A DNA stretch of 8,096 nucleotides, taken from an uncultured bacterium (lineage in GTDB: Bacteria; Bacillota_A; Clostridia; Lachnospirales; Lachnospiraceae). Shown here in pieces: positions 1-6,057 of the stretch. The position numbers and the translations under genes were made by a program. The first letter of the stretch is position 1. Every line of letters begins with the position of its first letter. Under the pieces are notes generated by a model. That model searched no databases, was not told the origin of the DNA, and saw nothing but the letters and a program-made list of their open reading frames with translations. The DNA is taken from assembly GCA_905215045.1 (NCBI GenBank), contig CAJMOO010000079.1:1-8096 (forward strand), read 5' to 3'.

Positions 1-48
1 TTACGTGATCGTGTTGGTAAAGCAGCAAAAGTAAAAGAAAGAGTATAA
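1..48 (+). CDS. rplS: 50S ribosomal protein L19, C-terminal end (partial)
   Basis: Only the last 15 codons and the TAA stop (46-48) are in the window; the gene begins upstream. The readable tail is LRDRVGKAAKVKERV, which matches the basic C-terminus typical of bacterial L19 (the family commonly ends with an L-R-x-R-x-G-K-A-A-K-I/V-K-E pattern). L19 sits at the 30S-50S interface of the ribosome. Context supports the call, because rplS directly before a signal peptidase gene and rbgA/ylqF is a common Firmicutes arrangement. A terminator follows 24 nt after the stop, so this is the end of its operon. The identification rests on a short peptide plus gene order. Confidence 0.85.
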   Translation, partial: LRDRVGKAAKVKERV

Positions 49-72
49 TCAGACAGAGATTATCAAAAGAGA

Positions 73-104
73 GGGATAGGCTGTATAAGCTTATCCCTGT
101 TTTA
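73..104 (+). terminator. Rho-independent terminator of the rplS operon
   Basis: A 10-bp stem is formed by 73-82 (GGGATAGGCT) and 88-97 (AGCTTATCCC). It has one G-T wobble and a 5-nt loop (GTATA), and is followed by the T-rich run TGTTTTA at 98-104. It lies 24 nt after the rplS stop and before the promoter region of the next gene, as expected for an operon end. The T-tract is interrupted by a G, so some read-through is possible. Confidence 0.85.
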
Positions 105-117
105 TTATATAGGATTT

Positions 118-128
118 TGCTATATAAT
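118..128 (+). promoter_or_regulatory. Probable sigma-A -10 region for the lepB-rbgA operon
   Basis: TATAAT is present at 123-128. In an overlapping register, TGC precedes TATATA (118-126), which would be an extended -10. No good -35 exists at the right distance: 100-105 reads TTTTAT and lies in the T-tract of the preceding terminator. A start near 134-136 would give a leader of about 30 nt to the ATG at 167. The position between a terminator and a long co-directional gene run supports a promoter here, but the exact element is uncertain. Confidence 0.5.
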
Positions 129-150
129 GATCACACAGAGAAATTATATA

Positions 151-187
151 AGGAAAGGAGTTCTCTATGAGGAAAGGATACACAATG
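151..187 (+). promoter_or_regulatory. Two consecutive ribosome binding sites and start codons of the first signal peptidase gene
   Basis: AGGAAAGGAG (151-160) lies 6 nt before ATG 167. A second copy, AGGAAAGGA (170-178), lies 6 nt before an in-frame ATG at 185. Both are well-placed Shine-Dalgarno sequences, so translation could start at either codon, giving proteins of 182 or 176 residues. The second site sits inside the first few codons. The first site is slightly stronger because it extends to GGAG. Confidence 0.6.
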
Positions 188-715
188 ACCTATCAGATGC
201 GTAAGAAACAGCGCCAGCAAAGAGAGACGATTATTCAGTATATTCTGAAGTTTGCCGGAGTTGTTCTGCTTGCATTTTTGATCGTACGGTTTGTATGTTT
301 CAGTTTTACGATTCAGGGAGATTCGATGTCTCCATCGATTCAAAAAGGAGAAAAGCATCTGGTAAACCGTTTGATCTATCAGATCAAAGGACCAAGCAGA
401 TACGATGTGATCGTATTTAAATCAGATGATAAAACTGGAAATTATTATGTGAAACGAGTGATCGGACTTCCGGGAGAGAAGGTTCAGATTAAGAATGGAC
501 GAATCTATGTAAACGGAAAGAAGACAAAAGCATATTCCAGCCAGAAGATTTTGTCAGCAGGTCTGGCATCTGAAGAGATTACAATAAAGAGTAAACAGTA
601 CTTTGTCGTAGGAGATAACTATAACAATAGCGAGGACTCCAGAAGTGCAAGTGTTGGAAATATAAAAAGATCAAATATTGTTGGAAAAGTCGGTATCAAA
701 TACTGGCCGTGGTAA
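167..715 (+). CDS. lepB: Type I signal peptidase (first copy)
   Basis: This membrane-bound serine protease (family S26) cleaves signal peptides from exported proteins on the outer face of the cytoplasmic membrane. The 182-residue protein has a basic N-terminus (about 1-25, many K/R/Q), one membrane segment (about 28-48), and then the conserved boxes. The nucleophile is Ser53 in GDSMSPSI. YDVIVFK is at 79-85. The general-base Lys96 lies in YVKRVIGLPGE, and the structural box GDNxxNSEDSR is at 149-159. This fits the short single-anchor form usual in Gram-positive bacteria. It is the first gene of a co-directional run, 21 nt before rbgA. ATG 167 is chosen for its strong ribosome binding site, but ATG 185 is nearly as good. 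A second signal peptidase gene lies at 1622. Their substrate division cannot be read from sequence. The family call is certain; the symbol lepB (sipS-type) is a convention. Confidence 0.95.
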   Translation: MRKGYTMTYQMRKKQRQQRETIIQYILKFAGVVLLAFLIVRFVCFSFTIQGDSMSPSIQKGEKHLVNRLIYQIKGPSRYDVIVFKSDDKTGNYYVKRVIGLPGEKVQIKNGRIYVNGKKTKAYSSQKILSAGLASEEITIKSKQYFVVGDNYNNSEDSRSASVGNIKRSNIVGKVGIKYWPW

Positions 716-736
716 CAGAGGGAAGGAGATAGAAAA

Positions 737-1594
737 ATGGATTTTCAGTGGTACCCGGGTCATATGACCAAAGCAAAACGTATGATGCAGGAAAATATGA
801 AACTGATCGATATCATGATCGAGCTTGTGGATGCAAGAATTCCGCTAAGCAGCAGAAACCCTGATATTGATCAGCTGGCAGCGAATAAGTCAAGACTGAT
901 CTTATTAAATAAGACGGATATGGCGGACGAACGCGTGACTGCACAGTGGGAAGAATATTTTAAAGAAAAAGGATTCTATGTAGCAAGAACAAATGCAAGA
1001 TCTGGAAAAGGTGTCAAAGGAACACAGGCAATCGTAATGGATGCCTGCAAAGAAAAATTAGAAAGAGACAGAAAACGTGGAATAAAAAATCGCCCGATTC
1101 GTGCAATGATCGCAGGAATTCCAAACGTTGGAAAGTCAACATTTATTAACAGTCTGGTTGGAAAAGCCTGCACAAAAACAGGAAATAAACCGGGGGTTAC
1201 AAAAGGAAAACAGTGGATCAAATTAAATAAAAATATCGAATTATTAGATACACCAGGAATTTTATGGCCGAAGTTTGAAGACCAGCAGGTAGGACTCCGA
1301 CTGGCACTGATCGGTTCTATCAGAGATGAGATTCTAAATCAGGATGAAATGGCAATTGAGTTGATCGAATATCTGAAAAATCATTATGAAGGAATTTTAT
1401 CTGACCGCTATCAGGTAGACGAAAGTGAAGATAAAGTAAAGATCTTAGAACAGATTGCAATGAATCGTAATTGTAAGATGAAAGGAAACGAATTAGATTA
1501 CGAGAAAGCATCCAAGATTCTGTTAGAAGAATTCAGAAATGGAAAATTAGGAAAGATTTCTCTGGAAATTCCAGAAGAAACAAAAGAGGCATAA
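737..1594 (+). CDS. rbgA: Ribosome biogenesis GTPase RbgA (YlqF)
   Basis: RbgA is a circularly permuted GTPase needed for late assembly of the 50S subunit in Bacillus. The permuted motif order is visible: G4 NKTD at 58-61 comes before G1 GIPNVGKS at 127-134, followed by G2 (Thr155 in PGVT) and G3 DTPG at 171-174. The N-terminus WYPGHMTKAKR is a family signature. Residues of about 180-285 form the C-terminal RNA-binding helical domain. The length of 285 residues is normal for the family. GGAAGGAG at 721-728 is 8 nt before the ATG, so the start is well supported. The gene sits between two signal peptidase genes, where many Firmicutes have one or none, and leads toward rnhB, a common neighbour. 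A small rightward operon covering 167-3981 is likely. Nothing in the motifs suggests loss of function. Confidence 0.97.
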   Translation: MDFQWYPGHMTKAKRMMQENMKLIDIMIELVDARIPLSSRNPDIDQLAANKSRLILLNKTDMADERVTAQWEEYFKEKGFYVARTNARSGKGVKGTQAIVMDACKEKLERDRKRGIKNRPIRAMIAGIPNVGKSTFINSLVGKACTKTGNKPGVTKGKQWIKLNKNIELLDTPGILWPKFEDQQVGLRLALIGSIRDEILNQDEMAIELIEYLKNHYEGILSDRYQVDESEDKVKILEQIAMNRNCKMKGNELDYEKASKILLEEFRNGKLGKISLEIPEETKEA

Positions 1595-1621
1595 AAAGTC
1601 TCTCATGGGGCAGGTAAAACA

Positions 1622-2143
1622 ATGTTTAAAAATATAATAAGATTACTGGCAACCATTTTGATCGCGATTGGATTTGCTTTTATTATGATCACATATGTGG
1701 GAGAAAGAACAAAAGTAAGTGGTTATTCAATGGAACCGCATCTGCACGATCGTGATCAGGTACTGTTAGATAAACTGACATATCATTTTCGTGATCCTGA
1801 AAGATATGAGATCATTGTATTTCCGGGACCAGAGGGCGGTGATCAGTTTTTTGTGAAACGAGTCATCGCACTTCCTGGAGAGACCGTAAAGATCACAAAA
1901 GGAAAAGTTTATGTGAATAATAAAGAAGTAAAGGATTATTCCAAAGATCATACAACAGATCCATGTGAGCTAAAAGGAGAACTGCATCTTGGATCGGATG
2001 AATACTTTGTTTTAGGTGATAACAGAGATAACAGCAATGACAGCAGATACAAAGAGGTTGGCCCGGTAAAGAGGTCAAAGATCACAGGAAGGGTCATCTT
2101 CCGGTTTTATCCTTGGAAGAGTGCAGGCGTGATCCGGCCGTAG
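1622..2143 (+). CDS. lepB: Type I signal peptidase (second copy)
   Basis: This second S26 signal peptidase has 173 residues. It shows one N-terminal membrane segment (about 4-25), nucleophile Ser36 in GYSMEP, the YEIIVFPGP box (about 62-70), general-base Lys79 in [12 protein letters not shown], and [11 protein letters not shown] at 132-142, so all catalytic parts are intact. It matches the first copy in the catalytic boxes but differs in the N-terminal region and between boxes, so it is an old paralogue, not a recent tandem copy. The N-terminus before the membrane segment is very short, unlike the long basic head of the first copy. The ribosome binding site is poor (GGGGCAGG, 1607-1613, 8 nt before the ATG), which suggests weaker translation than the neighbours. 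It begins 27 nt after rbgA and ends 10 nt before rnhB, whose ribosome binding site overlaps this gene's stop codon. Confidence 0.95.
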   Translation: MFKNIIRLLATILIAIGFAFIMITYVGERTKVSGYSMEPHLHDRDQVLLDKLTYHFRDPERYEIIVFPGPEGGDQFFVKRVIALPGETVKITKGKVYVNNKEVKDYSKDHTTDPCELKGELHLGSDEYFVLGDNRDNSNDSRYKEVGPVKRSKITGRVIFRFYPWKSAGVIRP

Positions 2144-2153
2144 GAAGGATTTT

Positions 2154-2810
2154 ATGACAAAGAAAGAAGAGCGAGAAGCCAGGAAATTAGAAAAATTAAG
2201 ACTTGAGAAAGAAAGAATGTATGAGATGTTTTCTTTCGAAAGAGAATATAGTGACCATCAGGCAATTTGCGGAATTGATGAGGTTGGAAGAGGACCATTT
2301 GCAGGTCCGGTTGTCGCAGCAGCAGTGATTTTACCAAAAGACTGTGATATCTTATATCTGAATGATTCTAAAAAGCTTTCTGAGAAGAAAAGAGAACTTT
2401 TGTATGATGAGATTTATGAAAAAGCCGTTGCGATCGGAATAGGAATGTCTTCAGAGAAAGTGATCGATGAGATCAATATCCTGCAGGCAACTTATAAAGC
2501 AATGCAGCAGGCAATTTCAAAGCTTTCCGTGAAACCAGATCTTTTATTAAATGATGCGGTTACAATTCCTGACGTGAATATTGAACAGGTGCCGATCATC
2601 AAAGGAGATGCAAAAAGCGCATCAATCGCAGCAGCAAGTATCGTTGCAAAGGTTACAAGGGACCGAATGATGAAAGAATATGATGCCATTTATCCAGGAT
2701 ATGATTTCGCAAAGAACAAAGGATATGGAACCAAAGCACATATTGAAGGGATCAAAGCACAGGGAATCTGTGATATTCACAGAAGAACGTTTGTAAAAAA
2801 ATACATATAA
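2154..2810 (+). CDS. rnhB: Ribonuclease HII
   Basis: RNase HII cuts the RNA strand of RNA-DNA hybrids and incises at single ribonucleotides in DNA, starting ribonucleotide excision repair. The signature [10 protein letters not shown] gives acidic residues Asp42 and Glu43. Asp134 in LLND and Asp170 at the end of the KVTRD stretch complete the expected four-acid metal site. [16 protein letters not shown] (151-166) is a typical conserved block, and the C-terminus has the usual HRRTF motif. Residues 1-37 are a highly charged Lys/Glu/Arg helix ahead of the catalytic domain, resembling the N-terminal extension seen in some Firmicutes enzymes. The length of 218 residues is normal. AGGAAGG (2142-2148) overlaps the upstream TAG stop and sits 5 nt before the ATG, which suggests translational coupling. 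yraN follows after 15 nt. Confidence 0.97.
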   Translation: MTKKEEREARKLEKLRLEKERMYEMFSFEREYSDHQAICGIDEVGRGPFAGPVVAAAVILPKDCDILYLNDSKKLSEKKRELLYDEIYEKAVAIGIGMSSEKVIDEINILQATYKAMQQAISKLSVKPDLLLNDAVTIPDVNIEQVPIIKGDAKSASIAAASIVAKVTRDRMMKEYDAIYPGYDFAKNKGYGTKAHIEGIKAQGICDIHRRTFVKKYI

Positions 2811-2825
2811 AAAGAACTATATAAT

Positions 2826-3173
2826 ATGAAGAAAAATAACAGAGAAACCGGGGCAAAAGCAGAAGCTGTTGCCTGCTGGTTTCTGAAAGAGCAAGGATAT
2901 GATATTCTTGAACAAAACTTTTACACAAAAGTCGGAGAGATTGATATCATAGCGAAAGAAGGCCATACATTGGTCTTTGTAGAAGTAAAATACAGAAAAG
3001 ATGACAAAAAAGGATACCCCGCACAGGCTATAGATCAAAGAAAACAGCAAAAGATCCGAAAAAGCGCAATGATTTATTTGAAGAAAAATCATTTATCTTT
3101 TGAACAGCCGATCCGTTTTGATGTAGTAGAGATTTTAGGAAAGAAGATCAGGGTGATAAAACATGCATTTTAA
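2826..3173 (+). CDS. yraN: YraN/UPF0102 family protein (predicted nuclease-like fold, function not established)
   Basis: This 115-residue cytoplasmic protein belongs to the UPF0102 family. The visible signature is a conserved Glu13 in GAKAEAVA, GEIDIIA (37-43), and FVEVKYR (51-57). This acidic, E-D-ExK-like arrangement is that of restriction-endonuclease-like and Holliday-junction-resolvase-like folds. The family is widespread and often sits beside rnhB, as here, but its biochemical role is not settled to my knowledge, so a nucleic-acid function is inference. The C-terminal half has Gln/Lys-rich QRKQQKIRK (77-85). The ribosome binding site is weak (only AAAGAA about 10 nt before the ATG), and the gene starts 15 nt after rnhB, so translation may rely on coupling. 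Its last 11 nt overlap the start of pgeF in another frame. All core motifs are present, so it looks intact. Confidence 0.92.
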   Translation: MKKNNRETGAKAEAVACWFLKEQGYDILEQNFYTKVGEIDIIAKEGHTLVFVEVKYRKDDKKGYPAQAIDQRKQQKIRKSAMIYLKKNHLSFEQPIRFDVVEILGKKIRVIKHAF

Positions 3174-3981
3174 GAAATCAAACGACAATCAGTCTACGAT
3201 ATTACATGAAGGAAATGTTCCGTATCTGACATTTAAGAAATTAGACAAAGCTGGAGTCAGACATGGATTCTCCACACGAATGGGAGGAGTCAGTGAAGGA
3301 ATGTTTTCTACACTGAATTTAAGTTATAACCGTGGAGATAAAAAAGAAGCAGTGGATGAGAATTTCAGAAGAATCGGGGAAGCAATTGGGTTTGATCATA
3401 CAAAACTTGTGTTTTCTAATCAGATTCATGAGACAAGGATCCATAAAGTGACAAAAGAAGACTGCGGAAAAGTCATGAAAGCCATGGATGGTCTTGCGAC
3501 AAATGAGCCGGGAATTCCACTTTACACAGGATATGCAGACTGTGTGCCTTTATTTTTCTATGATCCAGTAGAAAAGGCAGCAGCTTTGGCTCATTCTGGA
3601 TGGAGAGGAACGGTTGGAAGAATCGGTACCAGGATGGTACAATTTTTGGAAGATGAATATGGCAGCAAAAAGGAAAATATCATTGCGGCCATTGGCCCAT
3701 CTATCTGTCGAAGCTGCTATGAAGTCAGCAAAGATGTTGCAGACGAATTTAAAAAAGAGCTGACAGGGCACGATGCAAAAGAATTTCTGGATGATAAAGG
3801 CAATGGAAAATATCAGTTAGATCTTTGGAAAGCCAATGAGATCATCTTAACAGAAGCAGGAATTCGTAAAGAAAATCTGGATATTACAGATATCTGCACA
3901 TGCTGCAATCCAGATTTATTATTTTCACATAGAGCAAGTCATGGAAAACGTGGAAATTTAGCAGCATTTATTGTGTTATAA
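3163..3981 (+). CDS. pgeF: PgeF/YlmD family protein (laccase domain, peptidoglycan editing factor, YfiH-like)
   Basis: Members of this Cu-oxidase_4/YfiH family bind a metal. They have been linked to removal of mis-incorporated amino acids in cell-wall precursors (PgeF of E. coli) and, in other members, to purine nucleoside phosphorylase or deaminase activity, so the exact substrate here is open. The metal-site motifs are intact: His89 in NQIHET, Cys127 in YADCVPL and His144 in AHSGWRGT. Further signatures are FSTRMGGVSEG (36-46), IGPSICRSCYEV (167-178) and the end block HRASHGKRGNLAAF (256-269). Length (272 residues) is normal. The ATG overlaps the end of yraN by 11 nt and is preceded by AGGGTGA (3150-3156) at 6 nt, a good ribosome binding site that supports this start and co-translation. 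It is the last gene of the first run; a structured non-coding gap follows. Confidence 0.93.
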   Translation: MHFKKSNDNQSTILHEGNVPYLTFKKLDKAGVRHGFSTRMGGVSEGMFSTLNLSYNRGDKKEAVDENFRRIGEAIGFDHTKLVFSNQIHETRIHKVTKEDCGKVMKAMDGLATNEPGIPLYTGYADCVPLFFYDPVEKAAALAHSGWRGTVGRIGTRMVQFLEDEYGSKKENIIAAIGPSICRSCYEVSKDVADEFKKELTGHDAKEFLDDKGNGKYQLDLWKANEIILTEAGIRKENLDITDICTCCNPDLLFSHRASHGKRGNLAAFIVL

Positions 3982-4001
3982 GAATGTAAATAAAAATAAT
4001 A

Positions 4002-4043
4002 TATCTTGTGAAATTCTTCACACTGGACGAATTTCACAAGATA
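4002..4043 (+). repeat. 15-bp perfect inverted repeat upstream of der
   Basis: TATCTTGTGAAATTC (4002-4016) is the exact reverse complement of 4029-4043, with a 12-nt spacer. As RNA it would form a stable hairpin. No T-run follows on the + strand (AATGTATACTA), so it is not a canonical terminator for the upstream operon. An A-rich tract precedes it. The repeat overlaps the -35 and spacer of the der promoter and could be an operator, a 3'-end stabiliser of the upstream mRNA, or both. The match is seen directly; the role is inference. Confidence 0.9.
4006..4023 (+). promoter_or_regulatory. Candidate Rex-like operator palindrome
   Basis: The 18-mer TTGTGAAATTCTTCACAC fits the pattern TTGTGAA-N4-TTCACAA, known for the NADH-responsive repressor Rex of Bacillus, at 13 of 14 defined positions. 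It ends exactly at the base before the predicted -35 of the der promoter. A further exact half-site TTCACAA is at 4033-4039, within the promoter spacer. Clostridial Rex sites more often read TTGTTAA-N4-TTAACAA, and no rex gene is in the window, so this is a candidate only. It may equally be a by-product of the larger inverted repeat. Confidence 0.35.
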
Positions 4044-4052
4044 ATGTATACT
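4024..4052 (+). promoter_or_regulatory. Probable sigma-A promoter for der-plsY-gpsA
   Basis: The -35 TGGACG (4024-4029, 4 of 6 consensus bases) and -10 TATACT (4047-4052, 5 of 6) are separated by 17 nt. The start would be near 4058-4060, leaving a leader of about 40 nt before the ATG at 4098 with its AGAGAGG site at 4081-4087. The -35 begins in the spacer of the large inverted repeat, and the right arm of the repeat fills the promoter spacer, so protein binding there would be expected to affect this promoter. Confidence 0.65.
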
Positions 4053-4097
4053 AAGAAACAGTACAGGTTTTGAAACATTTAGAGAGGTATATAGATT

Positions 4098-5420
4098 ATG
4101 AGTAAGCCGATCATTGCCATTGTAGGAAGACCGAATGTAGGAAAGTCTACATTGTTTAATGCACTGGCAGGAGAAAAAATTTCAATTGTAAAAGATACAC
4201 CAGGAGTTACAAGAGACCGTATTTATGCAGATGTAACATGGTTAAACTACCAGTTTACACTGATTGATACAGGTGGTATTGAACCAGACAGTGGTGATTT
4301 ATTATTAAGCCACATGAGAGGACAGGCAGAGATCGCGATGGAGACAGCTGATGTAATCATCTTCCTTACAGATGTAAGACAGGGACTTGTCGATGCAGAC
4401 TATCAGGTGGCAGATATGTTAAGACGATCAGGAAAACCAATTGTTTTAGCAGTCAATAAAGTAGATAATTATGAAAAATTCGTTCTGGATACTTATGAAT
4501 TTTACAATCTGGGACTTGGAACTCCATTCCCAGTTTCAGCAAATTCAAAGATTGGATTCGGTGATTTATTAGATGAAGTTCTTGTTCACTGTAACCCACA
4601 GGATGCAGACGAGAAAGAAGATGAAAGACCAAGAGTTGCCATCATTGGGAAGCCAAACGCAGGAAAATCTTCACTGATCAATAAGTTATTAGGGGAAGAT
4701 CGCCTGATCGTTTCTGATATTGCGGGAACGACAAGAGATGCGATTGACACAACGGTTAAACGTAATGGAAAAGAATATGTCTTCATCGATACAGCCGGAC
4801 TTCGAAAGAAAGCCAGAGTCAAAGAAGATATCGAACGTTACAGTGTGATCCGTACGGTTGCAGCGGTAGAACGTTGTGATGTGGCGATCTTGGTTATTGA
4901 TGCAGAAGAAGGGATCACAGAACAGGATGCCAAGATTGCAGGAATTGCCCACGAACGTGGAAAAGGTATGATCATTGCGGTCAACAAATGGGATCTGATC
5001 GAGAAAAACGATAAGACAATTTACAAATTTACAAATCAGGTCAGAGAAGTATTATCTTACATGTCTTATGCAGAACTTGTATTTATTTCTGCCAAGACAG
5101 GACAGAGACTTCCAAAGATCTTTGATGTTCTTGATATGGTCATTGAGAACCATGCATTACGTGTACAGACAGGAGTCTTAAACGAGATCCTTACAGAAGC
5201 GGTAGCTATGAAGCAGCCACCATCAGATAAAGGAAAGAGATTAAAACTTTACTATATTACACAGGTTTCTGTAAAACCGCCAACATTTGTTGTGTTTATC
5301 AATGATCGTCAGTTGATGCATTTTTCATACACAAGATATCTTGAGAACCAGATCCGTAATACATTTGGATTCAGGGGAACACCGATCCATATCATTGCGA
5401 GGGAAAGGAAGGAAAGATAA
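4098..5420 (+). CDS. der: Ribosome biogenesis GTPase Der (EngA)
   Basis: Der is an essential tandem GTPase that helps 50S subunits mature. Two complete G domains are visible. The first has GRPNVGKS (10-17), DTGG (57-60) and NKVD (120-123). The second has GKPNAGKS (184-191), DTAG (231-234) and NKWD (296-299). An acidic linker (about 168-178) joins them. Residues of about 350-440 form the KH-like C-terminal domain, ending in the conserved FGFRGTPI block and a basic tail. The 440-residue length is typical. AGAGAGG at 4081-4087 is 10 nt before the ATG. The gene has its own predicted promoter after a 116-nt gap and is the first of der-plsY-gpsA. Its stop overlaps the plsY start (TAATG), so the two are translationally coupled. 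RbgA, another 50S-assembly GTPase, is encoded about 3 kb upstream. Confidence 0.98.
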   Translation: MSKPIIAIVGRPNVGKSTLFNALAGEKISIVKDTPGVTRDRIYADVTWLNYQFTLIDTGGIEPDSGDLLLSHMRGQAEIAMETADVIIFLTDVRQGLVDADYQVADMLRRSGKPIVLAVNKVDNYEKFVLDTYEFYNLGLGTPFPVSANSKIGFGDLLDEVLVHCNPQDADEKEDERPRVAIIGKPNAGKSSLINKLLGEDRLIVSDIAGTTRDAIDTTVKRNGKEYVFIDTAGLRKKARVKEDIERYSVIRTVAAVERCDVAILVIDAEEGITEQDAKIAGIAHERGKGMIIAVNKWDLIEKNDKTIYKFTNQVREVLSYMSYAELVFISAKTGQRLPKIFDVLDMVIENHALRVQTGVLNEILTEAVAMKQPPSDKGKRLKLYYITQVSVKPPTFVVFINDRQLMHFSYTRYLENQIRNTFGFRGTPIHIIARERKER

Positions 5421-6043
5421 TGGCAGTTTGTATTGTTGTGTGTATGATCGTCGGATACCTGTTTGGATGTATTCAGACAGGATATATTGTCGGGCGTGTA
5501 AACAAGATCGACATCAGAGATTACGGAAGTGGAAATTCCGGGACAACGAATACATTAAGAACCCTCGGAAAGACAGCAGCGATCATTACATTTCTTGGAG
5601 ATGCCGCCAAAGGACTTGTGGCGGTCAATCTTGCAAGATATGTGATCATGCCTGCATTCGGAGTAGAGGGAGAAGCTTATCTTTGGCTTTTGACAGGATT
5701 TGCAGTAGTACTGGGACATAATTTTCCATTCTATCTTGGATTTAAAGGTGGAAAAGGAATTGCGACAACAGGGGGAGTTATTTTTGCATTTCACTGGCAG
5801 CTTGGACTGGTCTGTGCAGCAGTATTTCTGATCATTACGATCATCTCTAAGTATGTATCGTTAGGATCAATCTGTATGGTACTGATCATTCCGTTTATTT
5901 TGTATTTTAACAATCCACATGACTGGAAATTAGTCGTTGTTGGATGTATATTTACAGCCATGGCAATCTGGCGTCACCGTGCGAATATTGGACGTCTGAT
6001 GAATGGTACTGAGAATAAATTAGGTCAGAAAGTAAAACGTTAG
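5420..6043 (+). CDS. plsY: Acyl-phosphate:glycerol-3-phosphate acyltransferase PlsY
   Basis: PlsY is a multi-pass membrane enzyme that moves the acyl group from acyl-phosphate (made by PlsX) to sn-glycerol-3-phosphate, giving lysophosphatidic acid. The three family motifs are present: GSGNSGTTN (36-44), GHNFPFYLGFKGGKG (99-113) and RHRANIGRLMNGTE (185-198). Hydrophobic segments near 3-22, 52-78, 86-104, 121-140, 144-163 and 170-184 agree with the expected multi-spanning topology. Length (207 residues) is normal. The start shares one base with the der stop (TAATG) and has a purine-rich GGAAAGGAAGGAAAG site (5402-5416) inside the end of der. The next gene, gpsA, 14 nt downstream, makes its glycerol-3-phosphate substrate, so the pair encodes consecutive steps. 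No plsX is in the window. Confidence 0.97.
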   Translation: MAVCIVVCMIVGYLFGCIQTGYIVGRVNKIDIRDYGSGNSGTTNTLRTLGKTAAIITFLGDAAKGLVAVNLARYVIMPAFGVEGEAYLWLLTGFAVVLGHNFPFYLGFKGGKGIATTGGVIFAFHWQLGLVCAAVFLIITIISKYVSLGSICMVLIIPFILYFNNPHDWKLVVVGCIFTAMAIWRHRANIGRLMNGTENKLGQKVKR

Positions 6044-6057
6044 GAGGAACTAGACAT

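Noticed and set aside
131..358. 75-residue minus-strand frame over the lepB promoter and start
   Set aside because: It covers a probable promoter and the start of a certain gene, has no ribosome binding site and no motif.
1585..1603. Small hairpin at the rbgA stop (AGAGGC / GTCTCT, 7-nt loop)
   Set aside because: Only 6 bp with one wobble and no T-run; too weak to call a terminator, and the downstream gene is close and co-directional.
2820..2825. TATAAT immediately before the yraN ATG
   Set aside because: As a -10 it would start transcription inside yraN, after its start codon; more likely a chance AT-rich match.
3982..4097. Riboswitch or small RNA gene in the pgeF-der gap
   Set aside because: Beyond the simple inverted repeat and promoter there is no multi-helix architecture or known riboswitch core that I can recognise.
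5341..5721. 126-residue + strand frame across the der-plsY junction
   Set aside because: Its product is Cys/Arg/Ser-rich with no recognisable motif and it overlaps two certain genes in another frame; there is no proper ribosome binding site.
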